A stretch of DNA of 60,506 nt, from positions 1 to 60,506 of the IMG/VR virus record IMGVR_UViG_3300036800_000125, one strand, 5' to 3'. The stretch comes from a virus. Below the pieces are notes generated by a model. It was not told the origin of the DNA and made no database searches. It saw only the letters and a list, made by a program, of their open reading frames with translations. The stretch's first letter is position 1, and every line of letters begins with the position of its first letter. Made by a program: the position numbers and the translations under genes. Shown in pieces: positions 7,134-14,136 of this stretch.

Positions 7134-8342
7134 CTACACCACCTCGAATTCTAGCTCGGCGTCGGGCTCGTCGGGCTCGTCGGCGGCGGCGGCCTCCGTG
7201 GTCCGGAGCCGCGCGCTTAGGGCGTCCGCGCGGGCGAGGATAGGCGCGGCTACCCGGCCCCGTCCGGCCCCGTAGTCGCCCGCGAGGTTCTGCCCGGATA
7301 TGGTAGCGCTGGGCCCGATTGCTCGAACGGCCGTCGCGAGCAGGTAGTTCGAGGAGGAGGATATGTAGGGACGATCCTCCATCTCTTGTAGCTCGTCGAC
7401 CAAGTCGACGTTGAAGATGACCTCGGCCTCGTAGCGGCGCAGGATGGTAGCGACGTCGAGTAGCATCTGCTGGTTCGGCGTCGGCTTGATCTCCGTGGAT
7501 TCGTTCATGGCCAGGCGCAGGAACGCATCCATGATGAGCGCGGGCCAGCGACCCCCGGCCGCCCAGGCGGTCGAGAACATCAGGCCCCACGTCTGCTTCT
7601 TCCGGCTGCTGAGCGCGGGATGCAGCTTACGGACCTCGTTCTTGTTGTGCTCCTTGATCTCCTGCATGTGGCCGGTGAGCCAGTCACGGAGCGTGTCCTG
7701 GTAGGCGTGGCCCATCGCCTCGACATCTTCGTCGGCTGTGTCATCCTTGTGAATGTGCTTCGGCTTCGGGCTCATCCGGATCGGGATACAGCGGCTAAGG
7801 ATGTCACCGGGGACGCTGGTGTGGAGGCCGGACATCCACTGGACGCCGTAGCTGCTCGCTTCGTACAGGGTTCTGGATACGCTGTAGCTCAGCGTCGCGT
7901 TGCGCCGGTAGCTTTCACACTGGAACTTGTACAGGGGATTGGTCTTCCCCATGTCCCCGTTCTCGCCGTAGATCTTGCCGATCTCATCCAGGCCGAGGGT
8001 GTGGTGGCCCTTCCGGTTGTAGAACGCCTTGATCCCCGGCCAGGTACTGTCGGACATCCAGCCGCCATCGCTCAGCATCATAGCGGTGTCGAGGACGGTC
8101 GTCTTGCCCGCCTGCTCCTCGTGTGCCGTAACCAGGAAGTAGGGCAGCGTCGAGCTGGCCTCCGGGATGTAGCTCGCAGCGCAGCCCAGGACGATTGCCG
8201 TCATCTGCCATGGCTGCACATAGAGCAGCGTCTCGGCAAACTCGGCAACCTCATCCAGAATCTCGTCGCCCGGCCGCCCGGCGTTGGCCTTGGCCCGGCG
8301 TCGCGCTTTGAAGACTTCGTTGCGCTCGCGTACGGTAACCAT
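7134..8342 (-). CDS. DUF3631-like P-loop ATPase
   Basis: 402 residues. A degenerate P-loop (EEQAGKTT, about 74-81) is followed by a Walker-B-like LGLDEIGKIY (about 115-124), then GVQWMSGL and SRCIPIRM (about 165-188), the arrangement seen in DUF3631-type helicase-like proteins of actinobacteria. Near residue 282 it carries EIKPTPNQQMLLD, shared with the 5765-6280 product. The C-terminal 60 residues are acidic and low in complexity. Probably a second replication or recombination ATPase beside the prim-pol protein. ATG behind GAGGAGTACCCGT. Confidence 0.65.
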   Translation of the reverse strand: MVTVRERNEVFKARRRAKANAGRPGDEILDEVAEFAETLLYVQPWQMTAIVLGCAASYIPEASSTLPYFLVTAHEEQAGKTTVLDTAMMLSDGGWMSDSTWPGIKAFYNRKGHHTLGLDEIGKIYGENGDMGKTNPLYKFQCESYRRNATLSYSVSRTLYEASSYGVQWMSGLHTSVPGDILSRCIPIRMSPKPKHIHKDDTADEDVEAMGHAYQDTLRDWLTGHMQEIKEHNKNEVRKLHPALSSRKKQTWGLMFSTAWAAGGRWPALIMDAFLRLAMNESTEIKPTPNQQMLLDVATILRRYEAEVIFNVDLVDELQEMEDRPYISSSSNYLLATAVRAIGPSATISGQNLAGDYGAGRGRVAAPILARADALSARLRTTEAAAADEPDEPDAELEFEVV

Positions 8343-8366
8343 ACGGGTACTCCTCTCGCTGATACC

Positions 8367-8402
8367 ATTATACCCCCGACCGGGCGCGGCCGGTAGGGGG
8401 TA
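8367..8402 (-). promoter_or_regulatory. Promoter -10 with adjoining inverted repeat
   Basis: On the minus strand a perfect TATAAT (8367-8372) lies 25 bases before the ATPase start codon. Immediately upstream is an inverted repeat TACCCCC...GGGGGTA (8371-8402) with a nested CCGG/CCGG stem, which could end the transcript of the preceding gene or bind a regulator. The G-run resembles the -35-like box described at 10797-10830. Confidence 0.5.
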
Positions 8403-8414
8403 CGTGGGTGGAGT

Positions 8415-8855
8415 TTATCCTAGGGGGTCGACGGTCCGGCGACCGAGGTCGGTTTCCCTGGCGAACGGCGCATCTCGAGGGAGCTCCTCGCGCCTGGGGA
8501 TGCCGTCGGCGTGGGACCATTCGCCCCGCGCGGTCAGGTAGGCGATGGCGTCGCGAGCGAGGTCACGCAGTTCGGCGTGGCTCAGGCTCATGATGCTGAC
8601 CATCGGGCCATCGGGATTGAAGCGCAGTTCGACCCCGGCTTCCTTGTGGTCATGCATCCAGACCTCGGCCGAAGCAAGCTCGACCGGGTGGTCGTACACC
8701 CGTGTCCGCTTCCAGTCTGTCTCGGCCTGCTGCCTGGCCCACATCGCGATGGCACGCTCGGGGATGTCTGCTCCCCCATGCTCCGTAACGATAGCAACCT
8801 TGTGGCGCTCGGTTGCGCGGGCGATGAATGACTCGCGGCCTTCGGAACTGTTCAT
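8415..8855 (-). CDS. Hypothetical protein, 146 residues (paralogue of the 28055 product)
   Basis: ATG overlaps the upstream stop as ATGA. Residues about 50-112 (RVYDHPVELA, then F..DGPMVSIMSLSHAELRDL) align by eye with the protein at 28055-28372 (RVYDRTEIIF..., VTSITLTAVEFRELV): an RVYD start, a beta segment, and a final [ST]..E.R.L helix. Function unknown. Confidence 0.7.
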   Translation of the reverse strand: MNSSEGRESFIARATERHKVAIVTEHGGADIPERAIAMWARQQAETDWKRTRVYDHPVELASAEVWMHDHKEAGVELRFNPDGPMVSIMSLSHAELRDLARDAIAYLTARGEWSHADGIPRREELPRDAPFARETDLGRRTVDPLG

Positions 8856-9112
8856 TTGTTGTAGAGCTCCGTAATCGGTGTGGTGGTTCGGGAGACGAGC
8901 ATGAAGGCGTTCCGGGCGTGGCGATTGGTAACGCCCTCCAGTCCGCCTGCCTCGGGGGAGCGGGCGTCGGGAGCGAGGTCGCTCGTCCGCCGCAGGTAGT
9001 TCTTCACCTCGCTGGCGAGACGAACCGGGGTGCGTCCTGGGTTACGCATCGTATGCAACTCGAGGATCGCCCGGTAGTGGATGTTACTGCTTGTGATAAT
9101 GTTGCTGGCCAT
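8852..9112 (-). CDS. Hypothetical helical protein, 86 residues
   Basis: ATG behind GGAAGGAGCGGCC. The pattern ILELHTMRNP...YLRR...GLEGVT is repeated in the protein at 12823-13179 (ILRLHMTQNP...YLRR...HLEGVT), so the two are paralogues about 4 kb apart. No family recognised. Its start lies 29 bases inside the upstream gene. Confidence 0.68.
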   Translation of the reverse strand: MASNIITSSNIHYRAILELHTMRNPGRTPVRLASEVKNYLRRTSDLAPDARSPEAGGLEGVTNRHARNAFMLVSRTTTPITELYNK

Positions 9113-9311
9113 GGCCGCTCCTTCCTCTTTTCTGAACTGTTGCGCTTCTGCTGCCGCATATGTAGCAGTACCAGCCGTCTCCGGCAGGGATGTAGTAGGG
9201 CCAGTGCCGGTGGGGCATGAATGCCATAATGCCGTAGGTGTCGTAGCGACGCTTCTGGCCTGCCAGCCAGTTACGCCAGTAGAACGTGTAGTACCAGTAG
9301 CTGCCTCTCAT
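9084..9311 (-). CDS. 75-residue aromatic, Cys/His-rich protein
   Basis: ATG overlaps the stop of the 43-residue gene upstream as ATGA. Very rich in Tyr and Trp, with WYCYICGSR then a His-rich end (HGQQHYHK), a possible CxxC/HxxxH metal site. The next gene begins inside its last 10 codons. Unusual composition; function unknown. Confidence 0.55.
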   Translation of the reverse strand: MRGSYWYYTFYWRNWLAGQKRRYDTYGIMAFMPHRHWPYYIPAGDGWYCYICGSRSATVQKRGRSGHGQQHYHKQ

Positions 9312-9439
9312 CGCATCCTTTCCAGCACTTGGGCAATGTGCTCGGACGCTCGTTCTTTCTGCTCGTTACTGCCGAGCAGAAACATCAGAGCCCATCCGTA
9401 GACCAGGTCAGGGACGATCCCGATGAGCGGCGGTATCAT
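9308..9439 (-). CDS. 43-residue membrane microprotein
   Basis: ATG at 9439, coupled as ATGA at both ends. The first 24 residues are apolar (IPPLIGIVPDLVYGWALMFLL), one membrane segment, and the rest is a charged helix EQKERASEHIAQVLERMR. No family recognised. Confidence 0.6.
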   Translation of the reverse strand: MIPPLIGIVPDLVYGWALMFLLGSNEQKERASEHIAQVLERMR

Positions 9440-9501
9440 CGCGGCCTCTGCTCAACCAGGGCCAGCAGGAGATCCCGCTTGGTCATGACACGACATGCCA
9501 T
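9436..9501 (-). CDS. Possible 21-residue leader or microprotein
   Basis: ATG at 9501 has an excellent ribosome site (AAGGAGGAATA) and the stop overlaps the next start as ATGA. The product is MACRVMTKRDLLLALVEQRPR. It may mainly deliver ribosomes to the membrane microprotein downstream. Being so short it remains uncertain. Confidence 0.45.
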   Translation of the reverse strand: MACRVMTKRDLLLALVEQRPR

Positions 9502-9534
9502 TATTCCTCCTTAGAGCTGGTAACTCCTCGCCCT

Positions 9535-9556
9535 GGCCGGGGTGCGGGCCCCGGCC
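9535..9556 (-). terminator. GC hairpin between genes
   Basis: A perfect 8-base-pair stem (GGCCGGGG/CCCCGGCC) with a 6-base loop lies in the 73-base gap after the gene ending at 9575, followed by the strong ribosome site at about 9505. It may terminate part of the transcript or protect the RNA. Confidence 0.5.
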
Positions 9557-9574
9557 TGAGCGACACGCGGCTAG

Positions 9575-9763
9575 CTAGAGGATTGGCATCGGGTCGGCGA
9601 GGGTGGTGTACTCGTAGACGATGCCGTCTTTTGTTACGCCAGTCCGGCCGCGATACCACCACAGCATAGCGTCGCCACCGGGGGTAGGCCATACATGGAG
9701 GTCCTGCTTGTTGAAGGGGATGTCGCCAACAGCCAGGGCGATGGCGGTGGCCTCGTAGTCCAT
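9575..9763 (-). CDS. Hypothetical protein, 62 residues
   Basis: ATG overlaps the stop of the DUF2786 gene as TGATG. The core LWWYRGRTG...VYEYT reappears in the protein at 15929-16177 (LWWYRGATG...VYEHT), marking a small paralogous family within this genome. Beta-rich and short. Function unknown. Confidence 0.68.
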   Translation of the reverse strand: MDYEATAIALAVGDIPFNKQDLHVWPTPGGDAMLWWYRGRTGVTKDGIVYEYTTLADPMPIL

Positions 9764-10764
9764 CAGCCTTCCCCTACCGCTCGGCTGCCCTGGTTCCCAA
9801 CACGGCTTGTGTTGTTAAGATCGGCGGTATTGGCCACATGGACGCCGCGCTCGAAGGCGGCCGGGTTGACAGGCTTGTAGCGATACTTGGGCCTGTTCTT
9901 GGATTCCGCCTTCAGCTCCTCGTCCGTAAGCTTACGGAACATGTCCGGGTTGTCCTTGCGGAACAGGGCGTCTAGGTCGTCAATGCGGGTTCGGAGGATA
10001 AGCTCGCTCCCGCCCGCGCGTCCGCTGGCCACCTCGCGCAACCGACGCGCTAGCTGGGATACGTAGCCGGAGGCGGACGACTTCCGGTGCGATTCGTTAC
10101 GGTCTCGCGCGGCACGCTGGTACGCGCGCTTGTAGTGGGAGCCGACCTGCGTCGCTGGCTGGATACGGCCGTCCTTGTGACGGTAGGGGATCTTCATCTC
10201 CTGCTGCGGCTGGCGCTCCCAGCTGGCTACCTTGTTCCAGCCATCGATGGCGGCGATCTCGAGCCAGTTGTACCCGGCCATGTGGAGGTTGTAGCAGTTC
10301 TCCTCGAGGGACTTGTGGGTCTCGAACCGGGGGATGAGCGCGCCGACCATGTGGAGGCGGAGTGTGGTGTACAGCAGCTCGAAGTAGCGGACGTCGCTCT
10401 CAAAGCCGTACACCTTCGCGAACCAGGAGCCATCGTGCCAGTCGGCGTACGTGCGTACCTTGCAGCGGCAGTGCTCTGCAACGGTCTCGCAGAGCGATCC
10501 GATGTACCCGAGGATGTCGCTGTATCCGCCGACCTCGACGGAGATGATGACCGGCTTGGATTGCTCTTGTCTTGGCCGGGCAGCGTCCGCCTGGGCTGCG
10601 TTAATGCTGTACTTAAGCATGAGCGCGTCCGCCATCTGGGCCGCCAGTGCGGCCTCGTGCGGCGGGGTGCTCTCGTGCTCGGCCTTGGCGATCAGGCCGC
10701 GCACCCTGGACAGGATCTTGTCCAGGTTAATCTCTGGATTCTGGTCCTGTGGCTGTGCTTCCAA
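9763..10764 (-). CDS. DUF2786 domain protein
   Basis: 333 residues. The N-terminal stretch (about 15-60: ILSRVRGLIAKAEHES...EAALAAQMADALMLKYSI) is the DUF2786 helical motif common in actinobacteria and their phages. The central 120 residues, with several Cys, His and Trp, resemble the partner domain that usually follows DUF2786. The C-terminus is basic. Some relatives are annotated near recombination or single-strand DNA genes, but the molecular role is not known. ATG behind a weak GAGG; the promoter lies at 10797-10830. Confidence 0.75.
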   Translation of the reverse strand: MEAQPQDQNPEINLDKILSRVRGLIAKAEHESTPPHEAALAAQMADALMLKYSINAAQADAARPRQEQSKPVIISVEVGGYSDILGYIGSLCETVAEHCRCKVRTYADWHDGSWFAKVYGFESDVRYFELLYTTLRLHMVGALIPRFETHKSLEENCYNLHMAGYNWLEIAAIDGWNKVASWERQPQQEMKIPYRHKDGRIQPATQVGSHYKRAYQRAARDRNESHRKSSASGYVSQLARRLREVASGRAGGSELILRTRIDDLDALFRKDNPDMFRKLTDEELKAESKNRPKYRYKPVNPAAFERGVHVANTADLNNTSRVGNQGSRAVGEG

Positions 10765-10796
10765 CGGGGCCTCCTCGGGTAAGGGGTATGGGTAGA

Positions 10797-10830
10797 AGTA
10801 TACCGTAGATGACGTCGGTAAGGCTACCCC
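10797..10830 (-). promoter_or_regulatory. Phage promoter, GGGGTAGC box plus TATACT
   Basis: Minus strand: GGGGTAGCCTTAC (10818-10830), then 15 bases, then TATACT (10797-10802), 33 bases before the DUF2786 start codon. The same box and spacing recur upstream of at least six other leftward genes, so this is read as the phage's own early promoter type. Confidence 0.6.
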
Positions 10831-10832
10831 TA

Positions 10833-10859
10833 CGGCTACGCGGTTTAGCCGCGTAGCCG
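10833..10859 (-). terminator. Terminator hairpin
   Basis: Perfect 11-base-pair stem (CGGCTACGCGG/CCGCGTAGCCG) with loop TTTAG, 19 bases after the stop of the gene at 10878. It directly precedes the promoter of the next gene, insulating the two units. Confidence 0.7.
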
Positions 10860-10877
10860 GACGGGTAGCGTGGCTGG

Positions 10878-11165
10878 TTAGTCTGCCAGGGGGTGCCGGG
10901 CACGGGTGGTTACGGTGGTGCCAGGTGCGTACGGGTAGGTAATGCCGGCGGCGACTAGGGAGGTGTTCACGTGCCGCCGACCGGCCGCGTCCTGGCCGTC
11001 CTGGGCACGGTAGGTAATCAGGAGCCAGCGCAGCTCTAGGGTCGGTGCAGTAGCGAGTTGTGCGGCGGTCCGTGCGCCGTATGTATGGGCATGGTACCTG
11101 GTTACCTCGGACAGCAGCTGCTCACGGGGGAGGGATTTCACTTCGGTTAGTAGCTGGTCGTACAT
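10878..11165 (-). CDS. Hypothetical protein, 95 residues
   Basis: ATG behind GGAGGTAAA, a strong ribosome site. Helical N-terminal half (MYDQLLTEVKSLPREQLLSEV) and a Thr-rich C-terminus. It stands alone between its own promoter (11194-11227) and terminator (10833). No family recognised. Confidence 0.7.
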   Translation of the reverse strand: MYDQLLTEVKSLPREQLLSEVTRYHAHTYGARTAAQLATAPTLELRWLLITYRAQDGQDAAGRRHVNTSLVAAGITYPYAPGTTVTTRARHPLAD

Positions 11166-11193
11166 TTTACCTCCTACGGTTGGCGTTACCTCA

Positions 11194-11227
11194 ATTATAG
11201 CGTAACTGGACCAGTAGCGCTACCCCC
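11194..11227 (-). promoter_or_regulatory. Phage promoter, GGGGGTAGC box plus TATAAT
   Basis: Minus strand: GGGGGTAGCGCTAC (11214-11227), 14 bases, perfect TATAAT (11194-11199), about 29 bases before the ATG at 11165. Same layout as 10797-10830. A GTTAC/GTAAC inverted repeat flanks the -10. Confidence 0.65.
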
Positions 11228-11234
11228 TCGGCCC

Positions 11235-11252
11235 CTAGCTTTTTACAGCTAG
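11235..11252 (-). terminator. Short hairpin after gene 11265
   Basis: CTAGCT/AGCTAG stem with a 6-base A/T-containing loop, 13 bases after the stop codon at 11265, placed just before the next promoter box. Weak as a terminator but placed like the others in this gene island. Confidence 0.5.
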
Positions 11253-11264
11253 TGCGGGGGTAAG

Positions 11265-11504
11265 CTACTCGTCGTCGTCGCCGGAGCGGAACGTGGCGGT
11301 GCTAATGTCCTCGTACGGGGAGATCCGGCCGAACCGAGCTCCGTACGTCTGGCCGTTGTCCGTAACCACTTCGGCGTCCTCGCCGAAGGACGTAATCGCT
11401 CGGGTAATCAGGGATCGGAGATCGGCCAGGGTCATCGGGTTGTCGATCTGGTATGCGCCGTAACCGAGGTTGTCCTCGATAGGCAGCACTACACGGTCTG
11501 CCAC
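11265..11504 (-). CDS. Hypothetical acidic protein, 79 residues
   Basis: GTG start at 11504 behind GGAGGTACA. The sequence has a beta pattern (VVTDNGQTYGARFGRISPYEDIS) and an acidic tail DDDE. It follows the 97-residue gene by 10 bases. No family recognised. Confidence 0.68.
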   Translation of the reverse strand: MADRVVLPIEDNLGYGAYQIDNPMTLADLRSLITRAITSFGEDAEVVTDNGQTYGARFGRISPYEDISTATFRSGDDDE

Positions 11505-11514
11505 TGTACCTCCG

Positions 11515-11808
11515 TTACATTCTTCCGGTGTTCTGTACCAGCCATCCGCTGGCGTCGCGCGGGTTGTCGAGGAGCTTCTCGGCCTCCCGCTGCGCCTCGT
11601 TCTTGTGCCTGCAGTTGTAGACCGGGTCGCCGTACAGCACGACGTCCCATCCGCCGGTGGCTGCTGGACGTACCTCGATGTGGTCGATGGTGCTGTATCT
11701 GTTCTGGGTGCTGCCCTCGCGCTCCATCTTGTACGCGAGCGTGCCGTAGGCGATGTAGTACGAGGTCCAAACTGTTCCTCGGCCGTTTACCTTGGCGATT
11801 GTGGCCAC
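11515..11808 (-). CDS. Hypothetical protein, 97 residues
   Basis: Of a longer open frame only the part from GTG 11808 looks protein-like; upstream is an Arg-rich shadow. GAGAGG lies about 12 bases before the GTG, a loose ribosome site. Beta-rich with a Cys/His pair (YNCRHKNEAQREAEKLL). No family recognised. Confidence 0.6.
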   Translation of the reverse strand: MATIAKVNGRGTVWTSYYIAYGTLAYKMEREGSTQNRYSTIDHIEVRPAATGGWDVVLYGDPVYNCRHKNEAQREAEKLLDNPRDASGWLVQNTGRM

Positions 11809-11849
11809 GGTGTTTGCTGTCCTCTCTGGCAGGGTACTGCTAGCCCTAA

Positions 11850-11876
11850 GACCGAGTGGTACGTGGCCACTCGGTC
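11850..11876 (-). terminator. Terminator hairpin after gene 11889
   Basis: Perfect 10-base-pair stem (GACCGAGTGG/CCACTCGGTC), 7-base loop, starting 12 bases past the TAG stop. An outer TAGCC...GGGCTA pairing is possible, giving the same nested design as the four elements at 14291-17801. Confidence 0.7.
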
Positions 11877-11888
11877 CCAGGCTACGCA

Positions 11889-12677
11889 CTACTCGCCGGT
11901 GTCGGTCGTGTCGGCTTCGGTGGTCTCGGCGGCGGCTTCGGTGGCCGGTGCTTCCTCCGCGCTGTTGGCGGCGTCGTTCTCCTCGCGCCAGTCGCTGCGG
12001 TCCGGGCGGGGGAGCACGGCGAGGAAGCGCTTGCGGTCGGTGGGCATCCCGTGCAGCCACTGGGCGACGCACTGGCGGATCTCGTCGTCACCCTTGTACC
12101 CGGCGTGGATGAGCACGGCGGCGGCGCTGTCGGGGTCCGCGAGGTTGGCGTCGAGGATGTCCTGGACGACTCGTCCAGCAGCTTCAGCCACGAGCGTGGC
12201 GAGCTCGGTCTTGGCCGCCTTGCGGGCGCTGGCCGCGGTGGCGCTGGCGGTGCCTGTGGCTGCTCCCTTGGCGATTGCTGGCAGTCCTGCCAGACAAGTG
12301 TGGAACTGGACGCTCTGGGTGTAGTTATGCTTGTTTAGCCAGGACATGGGGGCCTCCGCCTCGTCGGCGGCGGTCTTGCCCTTGGGGGTGTCGTCCTGGT
12401 ATGTCTCGTGGATCTGGTCGGACCAGACCTCCATGATGACCTCGCGCTGGTTGCGGACGCCCTCGATGGTGTAGTCATCGAGGCCAGCGTAGCTGGAGCG
12501 CTTCTTTGCGGCCGCGTACTGCTTGCAGCCTTGCAGGTGGATGACCCAGTCGTAGTCGCCCTTGCCCATGAGCAGGGCGTTGACGGTGACTGGCGTCTTG
12601 AGGGTCGCTGCCTTGGCCTGTGGTGCCGGGGCGGCAACCGCAACGGCGGGTCTTGCCTGTCCTGCCTTGGTAGTCAT
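11889..12677 (-). CDS. Hypothetical Ala-rich protein, 262 residues
   Basis: ATG behind AAAGGAACGAACA. N-terminal 25 residues are a Pro/Ala linker; residues about 30-130 form a mixed alpha/beta domain (VNALLMGKGDYDWVIHLQG), followed by a helical Ala-rich region and an acidic Glu/Thr/Ala tail of about 35 residues. RPDRSDWR near residue 228 recurs as the C-terminus of the 17425-17733 product. Largest gene of the small-gene island. No family recognised. Confidence 0.7.
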   Translation of the reverse strand: MTTKAGQARPAVAVAAPAPQAKAATLKTPVTVNALLMGKGDYDWVIHLQGCKQYAAAKKRSSYAGLDDYTIEGVRNQREVIMEVWSDQIHETYQDDTPKGKTAADEAEAPMSWLNKHNYTQSVQFHTCLAGLPAIAKGAATGTASATAASARKAAKTELATLVAEAAGRVVQDILDANLADPDSAAAVLIHAGYKGDDEIRQCVAQWLHGMPTDRKRFLAVLPRPDRSDWREENDAANSAEEAPATEAAAETTEADTTDTGE

Positions 12678-12769
12678 TGTTCGTTCCTTTCTTGCTGTCT
12701 CCTGGCCCCTCGGGGCCCTTTACCGGGGGTACCGGGGCCCTTGCTCCCCGCGTCGCTCCCACTAACCCC

Positions 12770-12802
12770 ATTATACGCTACGCGCTGTAACCGCGCTACC
12801 CC
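12770..12802 (-). promoter_or_regulatory. Phage promoter, GGGGTAGC box plus TATAAT, long GC-rich leader
   Basis: Minus strand: GGGGTAGCGCGGTTAC (12787-12802), 11 bases, TATAAT (12770-12775). The leader to the ATG at 12677 is about 90 bases and contains GGGGCCC/GGGCCCC-type pairings (about 12700-12755), which could fold into a strong hairpin that controls translation. Confidence 0.6.
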
Positions 12803-12822
12803 TTACCATAGATTACCGCTGG

Positions 12823-13179
12823 TTATTTTCGGTTATTTTTATTTTTCCGATAGGCTTCGCTGCGACGATTCCGGGCAGCCTCACGGTGGGAAAGGTAGCC
12901 AGTGTCGCGCTGCGCGCGGTGGAGTATGTTCGCAACGGTAATGTGGTCGTAGGTGCGTATGTCTCCATTCAATTCGTACGATATTTCCGCTGCATATCTG
13001 GACAGTAGTGCTATTTCCGGTGTAACTCCTTCCAGATGAGGGCCCTGGGGGAGCTGGGCTACACGGCGGAGATAGGCGGTAACATCGTCCATCGCCTGTC
13101 CGAATGATAGTTCTGGGTTCTGTGTCATGTGAAGGCGGAGGATTACAGTGATGGCTGCATTGGTAGTTCTCTTGTCCAT
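12823..13179 (-). CDS. Hypothetical helical protein, 118 residues
   Basis: Paralogue of the 8852-9112 product over residues about 5-70 (LHMTQNP, YLRR, LEGVT), with an added basic C-terminus (HREAARNRRSEAYRKNKNNRK) that could bind DNA. ATG at 13179 has only a weak upstream AAGGG. It lies next to the repeat-rich non-coding stretch, so an origin or regulatory role is possible but unproven. Confidence 0.65.
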   Translation of the reverse strand: MDKRTTNAAITVILRLHMTQNPELSFGQAMDDVTAYLRRVAQLPQGPHLEGVTPEIALLSRYAAEISYELNGDIRTYDHITVANILHRAQRDTGYLSHREAARNRRSEAYRKNKNNRK

Positions 13180-13221
13180 GATGAATAGTATATACCCTTC
13201 GTATAAGTGATGGCTACGGTA

Positions 13222-13252
13222 AGTATACTATATTCTCCGCCGTACCTACCCC
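13222..13252 (-). promoter_or_regulatory. Phage promoter, GGGGTAGG box plus TATACT
   Basis: Minus strand: GGGGTAGGTAC (13242-13252), 14 bases, TATACT (13222-13227), about 43 bases before the ATG at 13179. One base of the GGGGTAGC box differs. Fits the spacing of the other copies. Confidence 0.55.
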
Positions 13253-13551
13253 GGGGGGTCCCTAAACTATAAGGGTATTTGCCATGGTCAATGCCATGTT
13301 TTTTGAATTTAGGGGGAGGTCCCTAAACCCCTTGTGCAATTGTGGCTAGAGGGTGTTCGTGTGTGAAGTTTTCAATGAGGGTACAGGAGAGTATGAACGG
13401 CTGGAAACCATGGCTGCAGTGCTGTTAAGCTTGATTTCCTATTATTCTAGTATTATTTATTATATACATATGGAGAAAGTAAGGAGGTTAGGGACCTAGG
13501 TCGGGCACACGGGCCTAACGTTTCCGCTTCTAAACTATTTGCATGAAATGG

Positions 13552-13614
13552 CCATTTTTCAACCAACTTTCGGCCATTTTTCTACCATTTTCTAGCCATT
13601 TTCTCCATTTTCTA
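13552..13614. repeat. Tandem CCATTTT repeats
   Basis: Five units of CCATTTT(T)C with TA or related joints: two begin GGCCATTTTTC and three are spaced 10-12 bases apart, about one helical turn. Read on the minus strand the unit is TAGAAAATGG. The regular spacing suggests an iteron-type protein-binding array. Confidence 0.6.
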
Positions 13615-13832
13615 TGACTCGCCCGGGATTCCTGGTGTCGACTTCTAACGTCGGCTTTACCTATTAGGGACGAAACCGGGCGTGCAAACTACGCTCAGTA
13701 ACCGGAATCTCCAGCGAATTACATCGCCACAGGTACCTAAACGGTCGATCAGATCTACCCCCCCTGTCTCCGAGCTTCGAAGCGTTACTGGCGACTACGA
13801 TTGCTTTGTCACTGCAACTACGTAGCGTAACC

Positions 13833-13848
13833 ATTTCCTGCAGGAAAT
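13833..13848. repeat. 16-base perfect palindrome
   Basis: ATTTCCTG/CAGGAAAT with no spacer, in the non-coding region. Perfect palindromes of this length fit a dimeric DNA-binding protein site. Confidence 0.65.
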
Positions 13849-13860
13849 TGGCAACAGGAA

Positions 13861-13878
13861 AATTAAAACGTTTTAATT
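13861..13878. repeat. 18-base perfect AT-rich palindrome
   Basis: AATTAAAAC/GTTTTAATT without spacer, 12 bases from the previous palindrome. Its low GC stands out strongly against the genome. Operator or origin element. Confidence 0.65.
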
Positions 13879-14055
13879 CCGAAATTCTAAACTACTCCAA
13901 ATTCCCACCGTTTACTGCCTTTTCACCATAAGTTACTGGTGAGTACGGTTTCCATATGGAACGGTACTCAGTACCCTTCCATATGGCGTTCGAATGGCCG
14001 TAGCGTGGAGTAAATCGGCCCTAGTGATACCACTATTCGGCCGTATCCAGCCACT

Positions 14056-14092
14056 AAAAACGACCCCACCCCGAAGGGCAGGGCCGTCTTTC
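14056..14092 (-). terminator. Rho-independent terminator
   Basis: GC stem interrupted by small bulges (CCC, CCC pairing with GGG, GGG around a CGAA loop) flanked by A5 on one side and T3 on the other. Placed about 45 bases after the stop of the 39-residue gene at 14137. Confidence 0.65.
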
Positions 14093-14136
14093 TGGCGTTC
14101 TCCTACGCTTTTCCGCCGCCGCTCGTGTAGTTTTGC

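Larger units (their letters stand above)
13253..14055. other. Non-coding, AT-richer region; candidate replication origin
   Basis: About 0.8 kb with no gene that can be supported on either strand. It holds a tandem array of CCATTTTYTA-like units (13552-13614), three direct copies of CTAAACTA (13262, 13530, 13887), two copies of GGTCCCTAAAC (13257, 13318), an AT-rich stretch (about 13431-13475), two long perfect palindromes (13833-13848, 13861-13878) and a CCATATGG pair around 13950-13985. Iterons plus an AT-rich segment are the textbook picture of an origin, but no initiator site was matched. Confidence 0.45.

Noticed and set aside
10087-12338. Long plus-strand frames (231, 284 and 160 codons) opposite the leftward genes
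   Set aside because: Low-complexity Val/Leu/Gly/Ser composition, antisense to supported genes with promoters and terminators on the other strand.
13552-13614. Tandem CCATTTT units as a CRISPR or rRNA-like signal
   Set aside because: Units are only 10-12 bases long and contiguous; they fit iterons better.
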